DNA from: Bog-473 sp963706555
GTDB lineage: Bacteria > Actinomycetota > Acidimicrobiia > Acidimicrobiales > RAAP-2
DNA: 64,000 bases
Assembly: GCA_963706555.1 (NCBI GenBank)
Contig: OY970164.1
Coordinates: 4,774,001-4,838,000, forward strand
Direction of reading: 5' to 3'
Shown here piece by piece: positions 43,390-52,781 of the stretch; positions within the stretch are counted from its first letter, which is position 1, and each line of letters opens with the position of its first letter. The translations under genes and the position numbers were made by a program. The notes under the pieces were generated by a model, which saw nothing but the letters and a program-made list of their open reading frames with translations, did not search any database and was not told where the DNA came from.

Positions 43390-44480
43390 GCGAGTTGGAC
43401 GAGCAGCTGTGCCACCAGGTCGCAGCACCCTTCGGAGAAGTCGCGACCAGCGATCACCGGTTCTACGACCGGAATTGGTTCTGCAGCCATCACCCGACCG
43501 ACGGACTGGCCTTCATCACGGGGCTCGGGTGCTACCCGAACATGAACGTCCTCGACGGCTACGTCGCCATTCAGTACGCCGGGGTGCAGTACAACCTCCG
43601 CCTCTCCCGCCAGCTCCGGCCGGCCGTCGGCGACCTGCGCATCGCGCAGCTGCGCCAGGAGGTCGTCACGCCCTTGCAGGCGATCCGCCTCGTACTGGAG
43701 CCGAGCGACAATTTTCCCGCCGCTTTCGACCTGCTCTGGGAAGGCTTTCTCCCGGTGCACGAAGAGGGTCACCACCACACCGCACGCGAGGGGCGCACGG
43801 TCGAGGACACTCGCCGCTACAAGCAGCTGGGCCAGGTACGCGGCTGGATCGAGCTCCACGGACGGCGCCACGTGGCCGAGGCCTGGTTCGGCATCCGCGA
43901 TCATTCGTGGGGGGTGCGACCGGGTGTCGGCGGCTTCGAACCAGTGACGTCGGCGACAGACGCGGCGGAGGCATCTGGCGGGCGGGGGCTCGCGCTCTGG
44001 CTCGACTTTGCCAACGACGAGATGGGTGGCAATCTGATCCTGGTCGAAGACAGCGAAGGGCGACGTGTGCGTCTCGACGGCGCCGTTCGCTGGCCCGTCA
44101 ACGTCGGGAGGCCTGCTGCCCGCGTCGTCGACGTTGCCCACGACCTGTCGTTCTTCCCGGGCACCCGAGCTTTCGCACACGGACGCGTGATCGTGCGCAC
44201 GCACGACGACAGCGAGTACGTCATGGAAGCCCGGCCGGCGGTCACGGCCTGGGCCTACAGCGGTACCGGCTACGACGGCGGTTTTCGTGACGGGCTCGGC
44301 CTCGGGGCGTATCGGGGGGAGCTGTGCGTGGAAGTGGACGAGTACGACGTCTCCCATCCCGAGCAGGTGCTCCTCGACGGCATCCCCGTACCCCCGGGCC
44401 ATCGGGAGCAGCCCGTGCGTCTTGAGCTGAACGGCCGTCCGGGCCACGGCAAGTGGACGGTTCTGCCGGCCGGCCGCTGA
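43383..44480 (+). CDS. Conserved hypothetical protein, possible lipocalin/CrtC-like fold
   Basis: The function is not recognised. This 365-residue soluble protein has many beta-strand patterns and paired segments (GLAFITGLGCYPNMNVLDGY early, RRHVAEAWFGIRDHSWGVRP in the middle) reminiscent of AttH/carotenoid-hydratase-like double lipocalins; that similarity is tentative. It contains a histidine-rich HEEGHHHTAREGR near residue 122. It overlaps the phosphotransferase-like gene by seven bases and so is translated with it. Confidence 0.65.
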   Translation: MLSELDEQLCHQVAAPFGEVATSDHRFYDRNWFCSHHPTDGLAFITGLGCYPNMNVLDGYVAIQYAGVQYNLRLSRQLRPAVGDLRIAQLRQEVVTPLQAIRLVLEPSDNFPAAFDLLWEGFLPVHEEGHHHTAREGRTVEDTRRYKQLGQVRGWIELHGRRHVAEAWFGIRDHSWGVRPGVGGFEPVTSATDAAEASGGRGLALWLDFANDEMGGNLILVEDSEGRRVRLDGAVRWPVNVGRPAARVVDVAHDLSFFPGTRAFAHGRVIVRTHDDSEYVMEARPAVTAWAYSGTGYDGGFRDGLGLGAYRGELCVEVDEYDVSHPEQVLLDGIPVPPGHREQPVRLELNGRPGHGKWTVLPAGR

Positions 44481-44506
44481 CGCAGCGACACCGACACCGC
44501 GTCCAC

Positions 44507-45673
44507 CTACCGCTCCTTTGTACGATTCGGGTCCGAATATTGCCCCTTGGAGGGGAACTGACGCCGTCGCTGCAACGCGGCGAACCAGTACCGGAACATC
44601 TCTGCCGTGTCGATGCACTCGTGAAATCCGGCGGCACGGATCTTGATCGTGCTGAGCAGCGCCGGGAGAGGGCGCACACCTGATGTGCCAAAGAGGAGGT
44701 CGGCGTACTTCCAGGAATTGCCGACAAACGCTGACATGTCCCGCGGTGCATCGAGTCCGTAGCCGTCGACGATGGCGGCCCACTCCGCTGCCCGCGGTGG
44801 CATCGCCTCGGACAGTCGGAGCGGTCTGGGCTCCCCGACGTCCATGCCGAAGGCAGCGGCGATGTCCGGCCACACGTCGTACCAGGAGAAGACATCACCG
44901 TTGGTGACGTTGAAGACCTCATTGCGTGCCGCAGGGGTTGCGCCGGCCCAGCTGATCGCCCGCGCCAACAGACGCGCGTCCACGGCCTCCTGCACGGCGG
45001 GAGGACCACCGGGGAACGAGAGCGGACGCCCTCGGGCTTTCTCCAGGCATGCGTACACGCCAATGGCCGGCAACAGATTCATCGGGCTGCCCATCGACTC
45101 CCCGTAGACGACCTGTGGACGAAGGATCGTCCATGACCAGTGGGCTCCTTCGCTCAGCTTCCTGAGCGCATCTTCCTGCAAGAAGTAGAAGTTCTCGTGC
45201 CTGTCTCGTGGAGCGCTCTCCTTGGCCGGCAGCGGCGAACTACCGACATGGAGCCCGTACGCCTTCGCTCCCTGCAGGAGGGTCACGTGGAGGAGGCTCG
45301 AACCGTGCGCCCCGAGGATCGGTTCGATGGAGTTCTCGAAAAGGCGAAGGTTGTAGCTCATCAACTCGGGGTCGCGCCATCCGCCCACCAGGTCGCTCGA
45401 CTCCTGCAGCGCGGCGTACACGATGTGCGTGGTGTCTCCGAACATGGAGGACCCGAGGACGGCATCGCAACGGGACCGGTCGGCGAGGTCCAGCTCGACG
45501 TGGCGCATGCCCGCGACGTTGGGGTCGCGGCGCGACACGCCCACAACCGGAACTGCCTCCGCGCCATGGAACTGTCTGGCTGCGGAGAAGCCGACCGCTC
45601 CGGTCGCCCCGAAGACAACGACCTTCTTCACCGAACTCGTGGGCAACGGGGCTCCGTCGACAGCATCGGTCAT
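44507..45673 (-). CDS. PRISE-like short-chain reductase (extended SDR)
   Basis: This is an NAD(P)-dependent extended SDR, 388 residues from the ATG at 45673. The Rossmann motif VVFGATGAVG is near residue 20. THIVYAALQESSDLVGGWRD, LLHVTLLQGAKAYGLHVG and ENFYFLQEDALR are the pattern of progesterone 5-beta-reductase/iridoid-synthase-like enzymes, which reduce enone double bonds. Bacterial members have been linked to terpenoid or steroid substrates. The open frame extends upstream to 45865, but that stretch lies inside the ycnI region. It converges with the plus-strand hypothetical gene. Confidence 0.82.
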   Translation of the reverse strand: MTDAVDGAPLPTSSVKKVVVFGATGAVGFSAARQFHGAEAVPVVGVSRRDPNVAGMRHVELDLADRSRCDAVLGSSMFGDTTHIVYAALQESSDLVGGWRDPELMSYNLRLFENSIEPILGAHGSSLLHVTLLQGAKAYGLHVGSSPLPAKESAPRDRHENFYFLQEDALRKLSEGAHWSWTILRPQVVYGESMGSPMNLLPAIGVYACLEKARGRPLSFPGGPPAVQEAVDARLLARAISWAGATPAARNEVFNVTNGDVFSWYDVWPDIAAAFGMDVGEPRPLRLSEAMPPRAAEWAAIVDGYGLDAPRDMSAFVGNSWKYADLLFGTSGVRPLPALLSTIKIRAAGFHECIDTAEMFRYWFAALQRRRQFPSKGQYSDPNRTKER

Positions 45674-45681
45674 CGCTTGCG

Positions 45682-46457
45682 TCAATCCGGGCCCGGTGGA
45701 GCTTCCACCGCCGGCGCGCGGCGGGCCTGCCGAGCCACACCGCCAGGACCGCGACAGCGATGGCCAACGCCGCCAAAATGATGGCGGCGACAGCCAGCCC
45801 GTTGTCGAAGCTGGAGGTGCCGCCGGAGACCGAACCAGCCGACGTAGAGGTCCCTGCCGAAGCACTGGAGTCAGCGGTGCCCGACGTCCCGGTGCCCGAC
45901 GTCCCGTGGCCCGGCGCAGTGAGCACCAGGGTCGGTGCCGGGTGCTCCGGGTCTGGGGCAGCTTTGGTCGGCACCTGAATCCAGTTCACGGTCGTGCCGT
46001 CGCTGTAAAGCTGGACCGCCTTGAAGATGAGGCGGTCGGTGTCCTTCGGCAGTCCCTGGGCCAGCACGTTGAATTCACCGAACTGGCCGACAGGAATCGA
46101 ACCACCGCTCCAGTCGATCTCGGACACCGTCGAGGTGAACGTCCCGTCGTCGGTGGTGATCGGTTTGGGCAGGACGGCCGAGTGGACGACGACGGTCCAT
46201 CCCGATCCGGCTTCGGGGTTGAGGACCACGATGGGATGGGCCAAAGGGAATTGAATATGCAGGCCGACCACGCTCGCAGTGGTGGACTCGTTGGGCACCC
46301 GGAATGTCAGGATGGCATCGTCGGCCCCACGCGGGAGGGACGACGGGCTCACGGTGACGTGGGCCGAAGCAACGCCACACCACAGGCAGTTGAGAGCCAC
46401 GACTCCGAGGATGAACGTCGCGAGTTTGGCGCGCATGTGCAGGCTGGATCTCCTCAT
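45682..46457 (-). CDS. YcnI-like (DUF1775) exported copper-related protein, 3' end uncertain
   Basis: The protein starts with a signal peptide (LATFILGVVALNCLWCGVAS, cleaved before AHVTVSP), and H27 or so in AHVTV is the copper-coordinating N-terminal histidine expected for YcnI domains. The domain runs to about residue 165 (WSGGSIPVGQFGEFNV, WIQVP). A Ser/Thr/Gly linker and one C-terminal membrane helix (AAIILAALAIAVAVLAVWLG) follow. Its own frame stays open to 45240, overlapping the SDR gene by 434 bases, which is implausible. A one-base slip near 45730 would end it at TGA 45682-45684, the end given here. It lies 22 bases after the CopC-CopD gene. Confidence 0.75.
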
Positions 46458-46479
46458 GTAAGGCGAGCCGAGGAGGCCG

Positions 46480-48354
46480 TCATTGCACCTTGTCCACGAA
46501 ACTCACATCCGGTTGGCTGAATTCGGATACTTGGATCTGCAGCGTGATGTCCCAGGTCCCCACGATCGGCGGATTCGGGGTATTGCGAAGCACGAAGCGC
46601 CCGACCCCGACTTTCTTCATATCGGTCTCGATCGGGCCCACGTTCTGGGAGGGCAGGTTGAGGTACAGCGAGACGCTCTCCGCCATTTCGGCAGGGGATC
46701 CGTCCGCGCCGGTGAACTGCGCCGAAATGTTGTTGACCAGCGCCTGGTTCGGGCTGATGCGAAAAGTCAGATGGCCGCCGTCGAACGGCACCGTGCGGGC
46801 GAAGGGCGCGGGCGGGGGCGCCGTGGCGCCGTTTGACGGCACCCCGTTCGCCAGTGCAGCGGTAGCCACCAGAATGGCGACGGCGAGAATTGCCTCAAGT
46901 CGGATGGTGGCCAGCAACCGCCGCCATGCGGCGGCCAGACCCTCCGAATGGCCTCGGGCCTCCGCGGCCGACAGCCAAGGTACCAGCAGGAAACGGTTGT
47001 AGGCGGCGACGAGGATCAAGAGGCCGACCACCGCGATCTTCACCAAAAGCGTCTGCCCGTACCCGGTCTCGAAGAGGTTGGCGACTGAGCCGACCTCGGC
47101 AATGGCGAGCGCCGTTCCCGCCGCGAGGACCAGGGCGATGGAAATCCCGGCCATGGTGGAGAAGCGCTCGACGAGCGTGATCGTGCCGGCCAGCACGCTG
47201 GATCCGCTGCCGTCGCGCGGTCGCACAGGCACCGGCGGCGGGGGCCGCTCGAGCACGACGGTGGCCGTTCCTCCCGCGGTTCCCCCCACCGTTCTCGGCA
47301 CCTCCGTGGGCGGCGCCGTGTCGAATGCGCCGGACATCTCCCCGAGGTGGCGCGCGACGCGGACTCGGCTGTGCAGCACGAGCACCAGGCCGATCAAGCC
47401 GCCGAACCACATCGCGGCAAAGACGACATGGACCACATCAGCCGGGGTGGACAGCCACCGCTCGGGGGAGACCAGGGCGTGGCCGAAGGCCACAAAGGCT
47501 CCGGCCGAGAGCAGCATTCCGTAGAAGGCGCTCGCCTGACGAGCCGTTGCGTGCCGCAGGCGGAGCGACGCCAGGCACCCGGCAAGACCCACGAGTTGGA
47601 GTGCGCACTGGGCACCGAGCTTGCCCCCGGCCGCCTGAGAAAGGACCGTCCAGTGGACCAGGGCCCCGAGGCTGCCTCCCGACAGGACGCCCTGCGCGGC
47701 CACGGTCACCACCATGCCGAGGACACCGATCCCGGCCGCTCCGGCGCACCAGCGGCCGAGCCGACGACGTTCGATTCCCACCGGCAGCAAGAAGGCCAGG
47801 AAGAACGCCAGCCCGCCGGCCATGAGGACGCCGACATAGGTCAAGAACTGACCGCCACGGTCGTACCAGGTGGCCGCTGACGTCGGCGGTCGACTGAGCG
47901 AGGCGATCGACCCGGGACGGGCGTTCCCCACCAGGAACACGATCCCTCCGCTGACGACGTGACCGTCGACCGAAGTCACTGTGTAGTTGGCGACATACGC
48001 GCCGCTGGGCAGTGACCGTGGGAGCGCGGCACGGAGTGTGTCCGGTGCCGGATGGGTCGTGCTCCCCTCCCCCACGCGCTGGCCACTCGAATTGAGCACG
48101 GTGACGCCACCGTCGTCAGGCTTGACCGGCTGGTCCCAGACGATGGTGACGAAGGCGGGGGCGTGAGCCACGCGCTGGCCTTGGGCCGGTGAACTCGAGA
48201 CGACTGCTGCATGGGCACTTGCCGGAGCGGCCCAGAGAAGCAGGCCGACGAACAGCAAGAGGAAACCCAGAATGCCTTGTCGTCGAGCGCCGTGGACCGC
48301 GAGACCACGGCGCTGCGCGCCGCTCACCGAGTCACTGCTGGCGCGTACAGACAC
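46480..48354 (-). CDS. CopC-CopD copper resistance fusion with C-terminal YtkA-like domain
   Basis: This 624-residue membrane protein has a signal/anchor segment (ILGFLLLFVGLLLWAAPASA), then a CopC domain beginning HAAVVSSSPAQGQRV with copper-site histidines including VDGHVVSGG. A CopD-type domain with about eight to nine membrane segments follows (about residues 165-500). A C-terminal exported domain (about 515-624) resembles YtkA-like beta-sandwiches. It should bind copper outside and move it across the membrane. The GTG at 48354 lies 23 bases inside the upstream gene; GTG 48327 is an alternative. The ycnI gene follows, a frequent copper-related pairing. Confidence 0.88.
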   Translation of the reverse strand: MSVRASSDSVSGAQRRGLAVHGARRQGILGFLLLFVGLLLWAAPASAHAAVVSSSPAQGQRVAHAPAFVTIVWDQPVKPDDGGVTVLNSSGQRVGEGSTTHPAPDTLRAALPRSLPSGAYVANYTVTSVDGHVVSGGIVFLVGNARPGSIASLSRPPTSAATWYDRGGQFLTYVGVLMAGGLAFFLAFLLPVGIERRRLGRWCAGAAGIGVLGMVVTVAAQGVLSGGSLGALVHWTVLSQAAGGKLGAQCALQLVGLAGCLASLRLRHATARQASAFYGMLLSAGAFVAFGHALVSPERWLSTPADVVHVVFAAMWFGGLIGLVLVLHSRVRVARHLGEMSGAFDTAPPTEVPRTVGGTAGGTATVVLERPPPPVPVRPRDGSGSSVLAGTITLVERFSTMAGISIALVLAAGTALAIAEVGSVANLFETGYGQTLLVKIAVVGLLILVAAYNRFLLVPWLSAAEARGHSEGLAAAWRRLLATIRLEAILAVAILVATAALANGVPSNGATAPPPAPFARTVPFDGGHLTFRISPNQALVNNISAQFTGADGSPAEMAESVSLYLNLPSQNVGPIETDMKKVGVGRFVLRNTPNPPIVGTWDITLQIQVSEFSQPDVSFVDKVQ

Positions 48355-49591
48355 CTATGGCATCGACCAGATCCGTGTTCCCCGGGCAGTACACGTGGAG
48401 GTTGTCATGTGAGAAGACGCCCTGCGGGCTTTCCCAACCCGGCACCACCCAAGCGTGCACCATCCACACCGTCTTCTTCATGAAGATGCCGTGGACGTCG
48501 GTGCACTCCTGGGGCGTCACATTCTGGTCGGCGGCGAACGGCACGGCGATCTTCCCGGCGCTGAACTTCACACAGACATTGGAGTGCTGGTGCCAGTGGT
48601 CGTTGGGCCCGACGAACCCTGCCGGCGGCTGCGCCGTCAGGGACGTGTACATGACCCCCACGACCGGCGCATTGTCCGCGGTGCTGGCGTAGATCCACGA
48701 CGCTGGCCTCGAGGGGTCGAACTGGCCGTCCAATCCACTGGCCGAGAACAGCTGGTAGTGGGCGCCCACCCCGGGGGCCATACCCCCCGCCAGGATCATG
48801 CCGGCAGCCTTGGCCGAGGCGACGGTCGGGAACCGCTCGGCTGCAGCGAGAGACTGGCTGAGCTGCTGGGTCAGGACTGCCTGATCGGCAGCATCGAGGG
48901 GGACGTAGCGCTTGCTCTCAGTCTGCTCGGAGGCGTTCCCGGCCAGGATCCTCTGAAATTGCTTCGAGTTCTGTCCGGGTACCGTGACCGTCGTCTTCTG
49001 CGCCAAAGCCGCTGATGCCGAGGCGAAGGACTGATGAGGGCTCGCCGCATGCGCGATCGCTGCAGTCGGAGTAACGAACAGGGCCACAGCGGTAACGACG
49101 ACGACTGCAACGGGAACCACCGAGCTCAGCACCAGGACCGATGGAGACCATGTGCTTCCGAGCCGGGATACGACCGTCAAGAGGAGCGCAGTCAGGCCTG
49201 CGCAGGCAGCCAAACCGACCCCGACCCAGACGACCGACGTGGGAACGCCAGCCACCCCGTGCAGACTCAGCCACGCACCAGTGCCGAGCAGGGCTGTGAC
49301 GACCGTTGTCACCAGCACCGGACGAATCGGACGGATCAGGCAGGCGACGGCGAGCGCCACCTGGGCCCACGCCACGGCCATCGACAGTCCGGCTCTCCAT
49401 CCGGACAGGTGACTGACATTGGCCAACAGCAAGATGCCCGAGCACCCGAGCACGACGGCCAGAAATATCTGGACCGGTCCGAGGGATGGCGCCGTCGTCC
49501 TCGATGGCCGAGGCTCCCATGGCGGAACCGGCTCGAACTCCGGAAATCCGTCGACGGACCCGCCGTGAACGCGGTCGATGACGTCGGTCAT
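48332..49591 (-). CDS. Membrane protein with His/Cys-containing extracellular domain, copper cassette
   Basis: No established family is recognised. It is 419 residues from the ATG at 49591, which has GGGAGGGG upstream. A cytoplasmic N-terminus of about 35 residues is followed by four to five membrane helices (to about residue 185). A soluble domain of about 230 residues then carries HWHQHSNVCVKFSAG, DVHGIFMKKTVWMVHAW and HDNLHVYC. These histidines and cysteines could bind metal. It overlaps the CopC-CopD gene by 23 bases, so a copper role is inferred from context. Confidence 0.65.
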   Translation of the reverse strand: MTDVIDRVHGGSVDGFPEFEPVPPWEPRPSRTTAPSLGPVQIFLAVVLGCSGILLLANVSHLSGWRAGLSMAVAWAQVALAVACLIRPIRPVLVTTVVTALLGTGAWLSLHGVAGVPTSVVWVGVGLAACAGLTALLLTVVSRLGSTWSPSVLVLSSVVPVAVVVVTAVALFVTPTAAIAHAASPHQSFASASAALAQKTTVTVPGQNSKQFQRILAGNASEQTESKRYVPLDAADQAVLTQQLSQSLAAAERFPTVASAKAAGMILAGGMAPGVGAHYQLFSASGLDGQFDPSRPASWIYASTADNAPVVGVMYTSLTAQPPAGFVGPNDHWHQHSNVCVKFSAGKIAVPFAADQNVTPQECTDVHGIFMKKTVWMVHAWVVPGWESPQGVFSHDNLHVYCPGNTDLVDAIGVCTRQQ

Positions 49592-49675
49592 TGAATCGGC
49601 CCCTCCCCCGGATTCAACCTGAACCCCCTGGAAGCGTACGGCGTCTTCGGGACACCGGTCAACCACTCCACCAAC

Positions 49676-50872
49676 TCAAGTCCTGGTCACGGGCAGGCTT
49701 TTCCAGCCGCGGATGTGCGAGATATCGAGCTCGGCCCGTGGCCAATCCACCTCCCATTCGGGGAATCGGTTCAGGACCTCGTCGAGGGCGACACGGCCCT
49801 CGAGGCGGGCGAGGGCGGCGCCGAGGCAGAAGTGGATGCCGTGTCCGAAGGTCAGGTGCGTACCCATCGTCCGATGGATGTCGAACTCGTCTCCGTCCGG
49901 GGGAAACGCCCGGTGGTCCCGATTGGCCGCAGAAGGCAGGAACATCATGATGCTCCCCTCGGCCACCGTGTGGCCGTGGTACTCGACGTCCCGGGTCACG
50001 TAACGGCAAATCTGGTGGGGAGGCGGCTCGTAGCGCAGGATCTCCTCGATGGCGTTCGGGATCAGCGTCCGGTCGGCGACCAGCTCCCGCCGGGCGCCGG
50101 CGTGCTCGGCCAGGAGCTTCCCCGTCCAACTGATCAGGCGATTGGTGGTCTCGTTGCCAGCCGAGGCCAGCACACTGACATGGTTCTGGATCTCCTCACG
50201 GGTCAACCGGCGGACTGTCCCGGTCTCGTCCTCGAACTCGGCCTGGAGCAGCTCGGTCATCAGGTCGTCGGTGGGGTGGGAGGCACGCCAGTCGATGTAG
50301 TCGGCGAAGAAGGCGGCGTCGGAGAAGGGCTTCCCCCGCTCGATCGGTTGGCCGGGCTCACGCCGGATGTGGTCGAACGCCCGTTCACGAACCTCTACCT
50401 GATCCTCCTCGGGGATGCCGAGCAGCATCCCGATCACACGCATGGGCAGCGGGGCGGCGAGATCTGTCACGAAGTCGAATGTCCCATCGCCGACGAACGG
50501 GTCGAGCATCTCGGCACAGAGGGCGCGGAGCTGAGGTTCGAGCGCCGCCATTTTCTTCGGCGTGAAGACCCGCGACTCGAGGCCGCGGTGGGCACTGTGG
50601 ATCGGAGGGTCCTCGGTGATGTAGACCCCGGGGATGCTCGAAGAGTCCGCCCGGATCTGCTCGAGGATCACCCCGTGGGCCGAACTGAAGGTGCCATGGT
50701 CGAGCAGTCCCTTCTGCACGTCGTCGAAGCGGCTGAGCGCGTAGAACTCGTAGCGCTCGCTGTAATAGAGGGGCGCCTCTTCCCGCAGCCGGCGGTAGAC
50801 CGGATAGGGGTCGAGGTAGATGTCGTTGTCATAGGGGTCGTACGACAGGTCCTGCGGCGCTGTGGTTGTCAC
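49676..50872 (-). CDS. Cytochrome P450 (copy 1)
   Basis: This is a class I bacterial P450, 398 residues from the GTG at 50872, which has GGAGA just upstream. The I-helix oxygen-binding motif SAGNETT is at 237-243, the ExxR is E277-R280 in EEILRYEPP, and the heme-binding loop FGHGIHFCLGAALAR has the axial cysteine C349. It needs separate ferredoxin and reductase partners, none of which is nearby. It follows an SDR on the same strand, 28 bases away, suggesting successive hydroxylation and oxidation of one substrate. Many actinobacterial relatives act on steroids, terpenes or fatty acids. Confidence 0.93.
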   Translation of the reverse strand: MTTTAPQDLSYDPYDNDIYLDPYPVYRRLREEAPLYYSERYEFYALSRFDDVQKGLLDHGTFSSAHGVILEQIRADSSSIPGVYITEDPPIHSAHRGLESRVFTPKKMAALEPQLRALCAEMLDPFVGDGTFDFVTDLAAPLPMRVIGMLLGIPEEDQVEVRERAFDHIRREPGQPIERGKPFSDAAFFADYIDWRASHPTDDLMTELLQAEFEDETGTVRRLTREEIQNHVSVLASAGNETTNRLISWTGKLLAEHAGARRELVADRTLIPNAIEEILRYEPPPHQICRYVTRDVEYHGHTVAEGSIMMFLPSAANRDHRAFPPDGDEFDIHRTMGTHLTFGHGIHFCLGAALARLEGRVALDEVLNRFPEWEVDWPRAELDISHIRGWKSLPVTRT

Positions 50873-50900
50873 GTTCTCTCCGTTCCGGCGGATCAGGGGA

Positions 50901-51671
50901 TCAGATGGACCGGATGGACCAGCCACCGTCGACGGGCAGGGCCACCCCCGTGATGAAGTCGGCTGCCGGCGAGGCGAGCCATAGGGCGACCCCGGCGATC
51001 TCTTCTGCGGTCGTCTCGCGTCCGAGCAGCGCTTTCGCGCGCATCGTCGAGAGCATCTGTTCCCGGGCCTCGGGTGAAGGCTGCGGGCGTCCCTTGCCGA
51101 TCATCGGGGTGAGGACGAATCCGGGAAGGATGCAGTTCACCCGTACTCCCAACGGGCTGTATTGAATGGCCGCATTCTTCGTAAGGCTTATGACGCCCGC
51201 CTTGGAGGCCGAATAACCGGGCGACATGCCCGAGGAGATGATGCCGCCGATCGATCCCCAGTTGAGGATCGAACCGCCGCCGGAGTCCACGATCGCCGGA
51301 GCACCGTACTTGATCCCCAAGAAGACACCCTTCAGATTGACGGCTTGCACCCGGTCCCAGGCGTCAGGGTCGTCGTCGGCAATCATCCCGCCCCCCATGG
51401 CGATCCCGGCAACGTTGCACACGACATCGAGGCGCCCGAATTGGGAGACAGCTTTCGCGACCATCCCCTCGACCTGCTCGGGGACCGAGACATCGCACTG
51501 GATCGGGACGATGCTTCCGCCCGCTTCGCTCGCCGTCTCCTCCTGCTTGCCGCTGATGTCGCCGGCGACCACCTGGGCGCCTTCGGCGGCGAACAGAAGC
51601 GCTGTTGCCCGACCCTGGCCTTCGCCGGCGCCGGTGACGACCGCCACCTTCCCCTTCATCTCCTGACCCAT
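50901..51671 (-). CDS. Short-chain dehydrogenase/reductase
   Basis: This is a classical SDR of 256 residues from the ATG at 51671; an upstream start at 51689 would add six. The cofactor motif TGAGEGQG is at 13-20, and catalytic S140, Y153 and K157 are in NWGSIGG and YSASK. The aspartate in GDIS at the end of beta-2 suggests NAD preference. The C-terminus ITGVALPVDGGWSI is typical of hydroxysteroid or alcohol dehydrogenases. It is upstream of, and co-oriented with, P450 copy 1. Confidence 0.92.
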   Translation of the reverse strand: MGQEMKGKVAVVTGAGEGQGRATALLFAAEGAQVVAGDISGKQEETASEAGGSIVPIQCDVSVPEQVEGMVAKAVSQFGRLDVVCNVAGIAMGGGMIADDDPDAWDRVQAVNLKGVFLGIKYGAPAIVDSGGGSILNWGSIGGIISSGMSPGYSASKAGVISLTKNAAIQYSPLGVRVNCILPGFVLTPMIGKGRPQPSPEAREQMLSTMRAKALLGRETTAEEIAGVALWLASPAADFITGVALPVDGGWSIRSI

Positions 51672-51802
51672 GGTTTCCCCCCGCCGCACCCGGCCAATTC
51701 CATGTCAGGCGCTGTTGGCACCAAACGTACAGAACGAAAATTGCCTTTGCAAGGGGTCTCGAGTCTGGCTCCATCGAATGCGATCCCCACCGGCCCGCCG
51801 GA

Positions 51803-52639
51803 TCAGCGCAGCTCCACGCGTCCGTGGGTGATCACGTTGCTGCCGGCGCAATCAGCTTCGAAGGCGTACCCGACAGTGCTGACCTCGTAGAGGCGCACAG
51901 TCAGTTGCTCGCCCATGAAGGTCGGCGCGGCGAATCGGACGGCGACCCGTCGGATCCGGTCGGGGTCTCCATCGGCGACGAGCGCGACGATGCCCTGTGC
52001 GCAGAGCGCCATGGTGCAGAGCCCGTGGAGGAACACGCGCTGCACACCGCTCCGCCGCGCTGCTTCGACCTCGAAGTGGTGGGGCGACCAGTCGCCGGAC
52101 ACCTCCGCGTAACGACGCGCCATGTCGTCGTCGACGTCGATCGTGTACGTGCCCACCTGTCTCGCCCTGGCCTCTTCGGGAAATGTGTGGTCGGGGGGTG
52201 ACTCGCCTTCCTGCGCGCAACTCGTCCCCAGGAAGACTGTCGTCCACCATTGCTCGGCGACAACGTCATCGTTGACGTCGAGCGCGGAGTAGCGAAGCGT
52301 CACCAGACAGTTGCGACCGGCCGGACGGGCTCCGTGGCCCCGGACCGTAATTCGTAGGTACTCACCTGGAACGATCGGGCGGTGGAGTACCACGTCGTGC
52401 TCACCGTGTACACCACCGGTGGCGGACCGTTGGAGTTCTTCGGGTACCAGTGCAGAACGCCCGGCGTTCTGTGCCTCCCAGATCCGAGCGACCAGCGCGA
52501 CCGAGGGCGCAACCTCTCCGGCCTGGGCCCGCGGCGACGGATCTCTCGTCGCTGCCGCGAACCTCTGTGCGAACTCGGCGTCCAGATCGCCGCGGAAGGG
52601 ACCGACAGTTTCACCAAGGATCACACCGGGGAGTGGCAT
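51803..52639 (-). CDS. MaoC-like double hot-dog hydratase
   Basis: This is a 278-residue protein with two hot-dog domains, of the type found in FAS1-like or 2-enoyl-CoA hydratases. The second domain has the hydratase-2 pattern SGDWSPHHFEVEAARRSG, giving the catalytic Asp and His, followed by VFLHGLCTMAL. The first domain lacks the motif, as is usual in these duplicates. ATG 52639 is chosen because upstream codons overlap the leader of the divergent REC-PP2C gene. Its role is probably hydration of an enoyl-CoA in beta-oxidation of a lipid or side chain. Confidence 0.82.
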   Translation of the reverse strand: MPLPGVILGETVGPFRGDLDAEFAQRFAAATRDPSPRAQAGEVAPSVALVARIWEAQNAGRSALVPEELQRSATGGVHGEHDVVLHRPIVPGEYLRITVRGHGARPAGRNCLVTLRYSALDVNDDVVAEQWWTTVFLGTSCAQEGESPPDHTFPEEARARQVGTYTIDVDDDMARRYAEVSGDWSPHHFEVEAARRSGVQRVFLHGLCTMALCAQGIVALVADGDPDRIRRVAVRFAAPTFMGEQLTVRLYEVSTVGYAFEADCAGSNVITHGRVELR

Positions 52640-52781
52640 CCGTGCATTGTGCCCGCGTTGGCTGAGCCCGTCGTGCCCTCGTCGATTTCCGAGCGGCGCG
52701 ACGCTTGGAACGCCGTGATCAGCAAGGTATCCGGCGGTCCAAGTGCGGCTTTCGCCACAATCCCGCCAGTATCCTTTCGCC

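Noticed and set aside
43221..44873. Minus-strand open frame of 550 codons opposite the hypothetical gene after the phosphotransferase
   Set aside because: It spans the end of one gene, all of another and part of the SDR on its own strand, shows no motif, and the plus-strand gene is coupled to its neighbour.
45240..45681. C-terminal continuation of the YcnI frame to 45240
   Set aside because: It would overlap the SDR gene by over 400 bases and is arginine/proline-rich without domain similarity. A slipped stop near 45682 is more likely.
51741..51754. TTGCCTTTGCAAGG as a fourth copy of the TGCAAA..TTTGCA operator
   Set aside because: It shares only the CCTTTGCA half and not the left arm. It is upstream of an unrelated SDR, so a chance half-site is the simpler reading.
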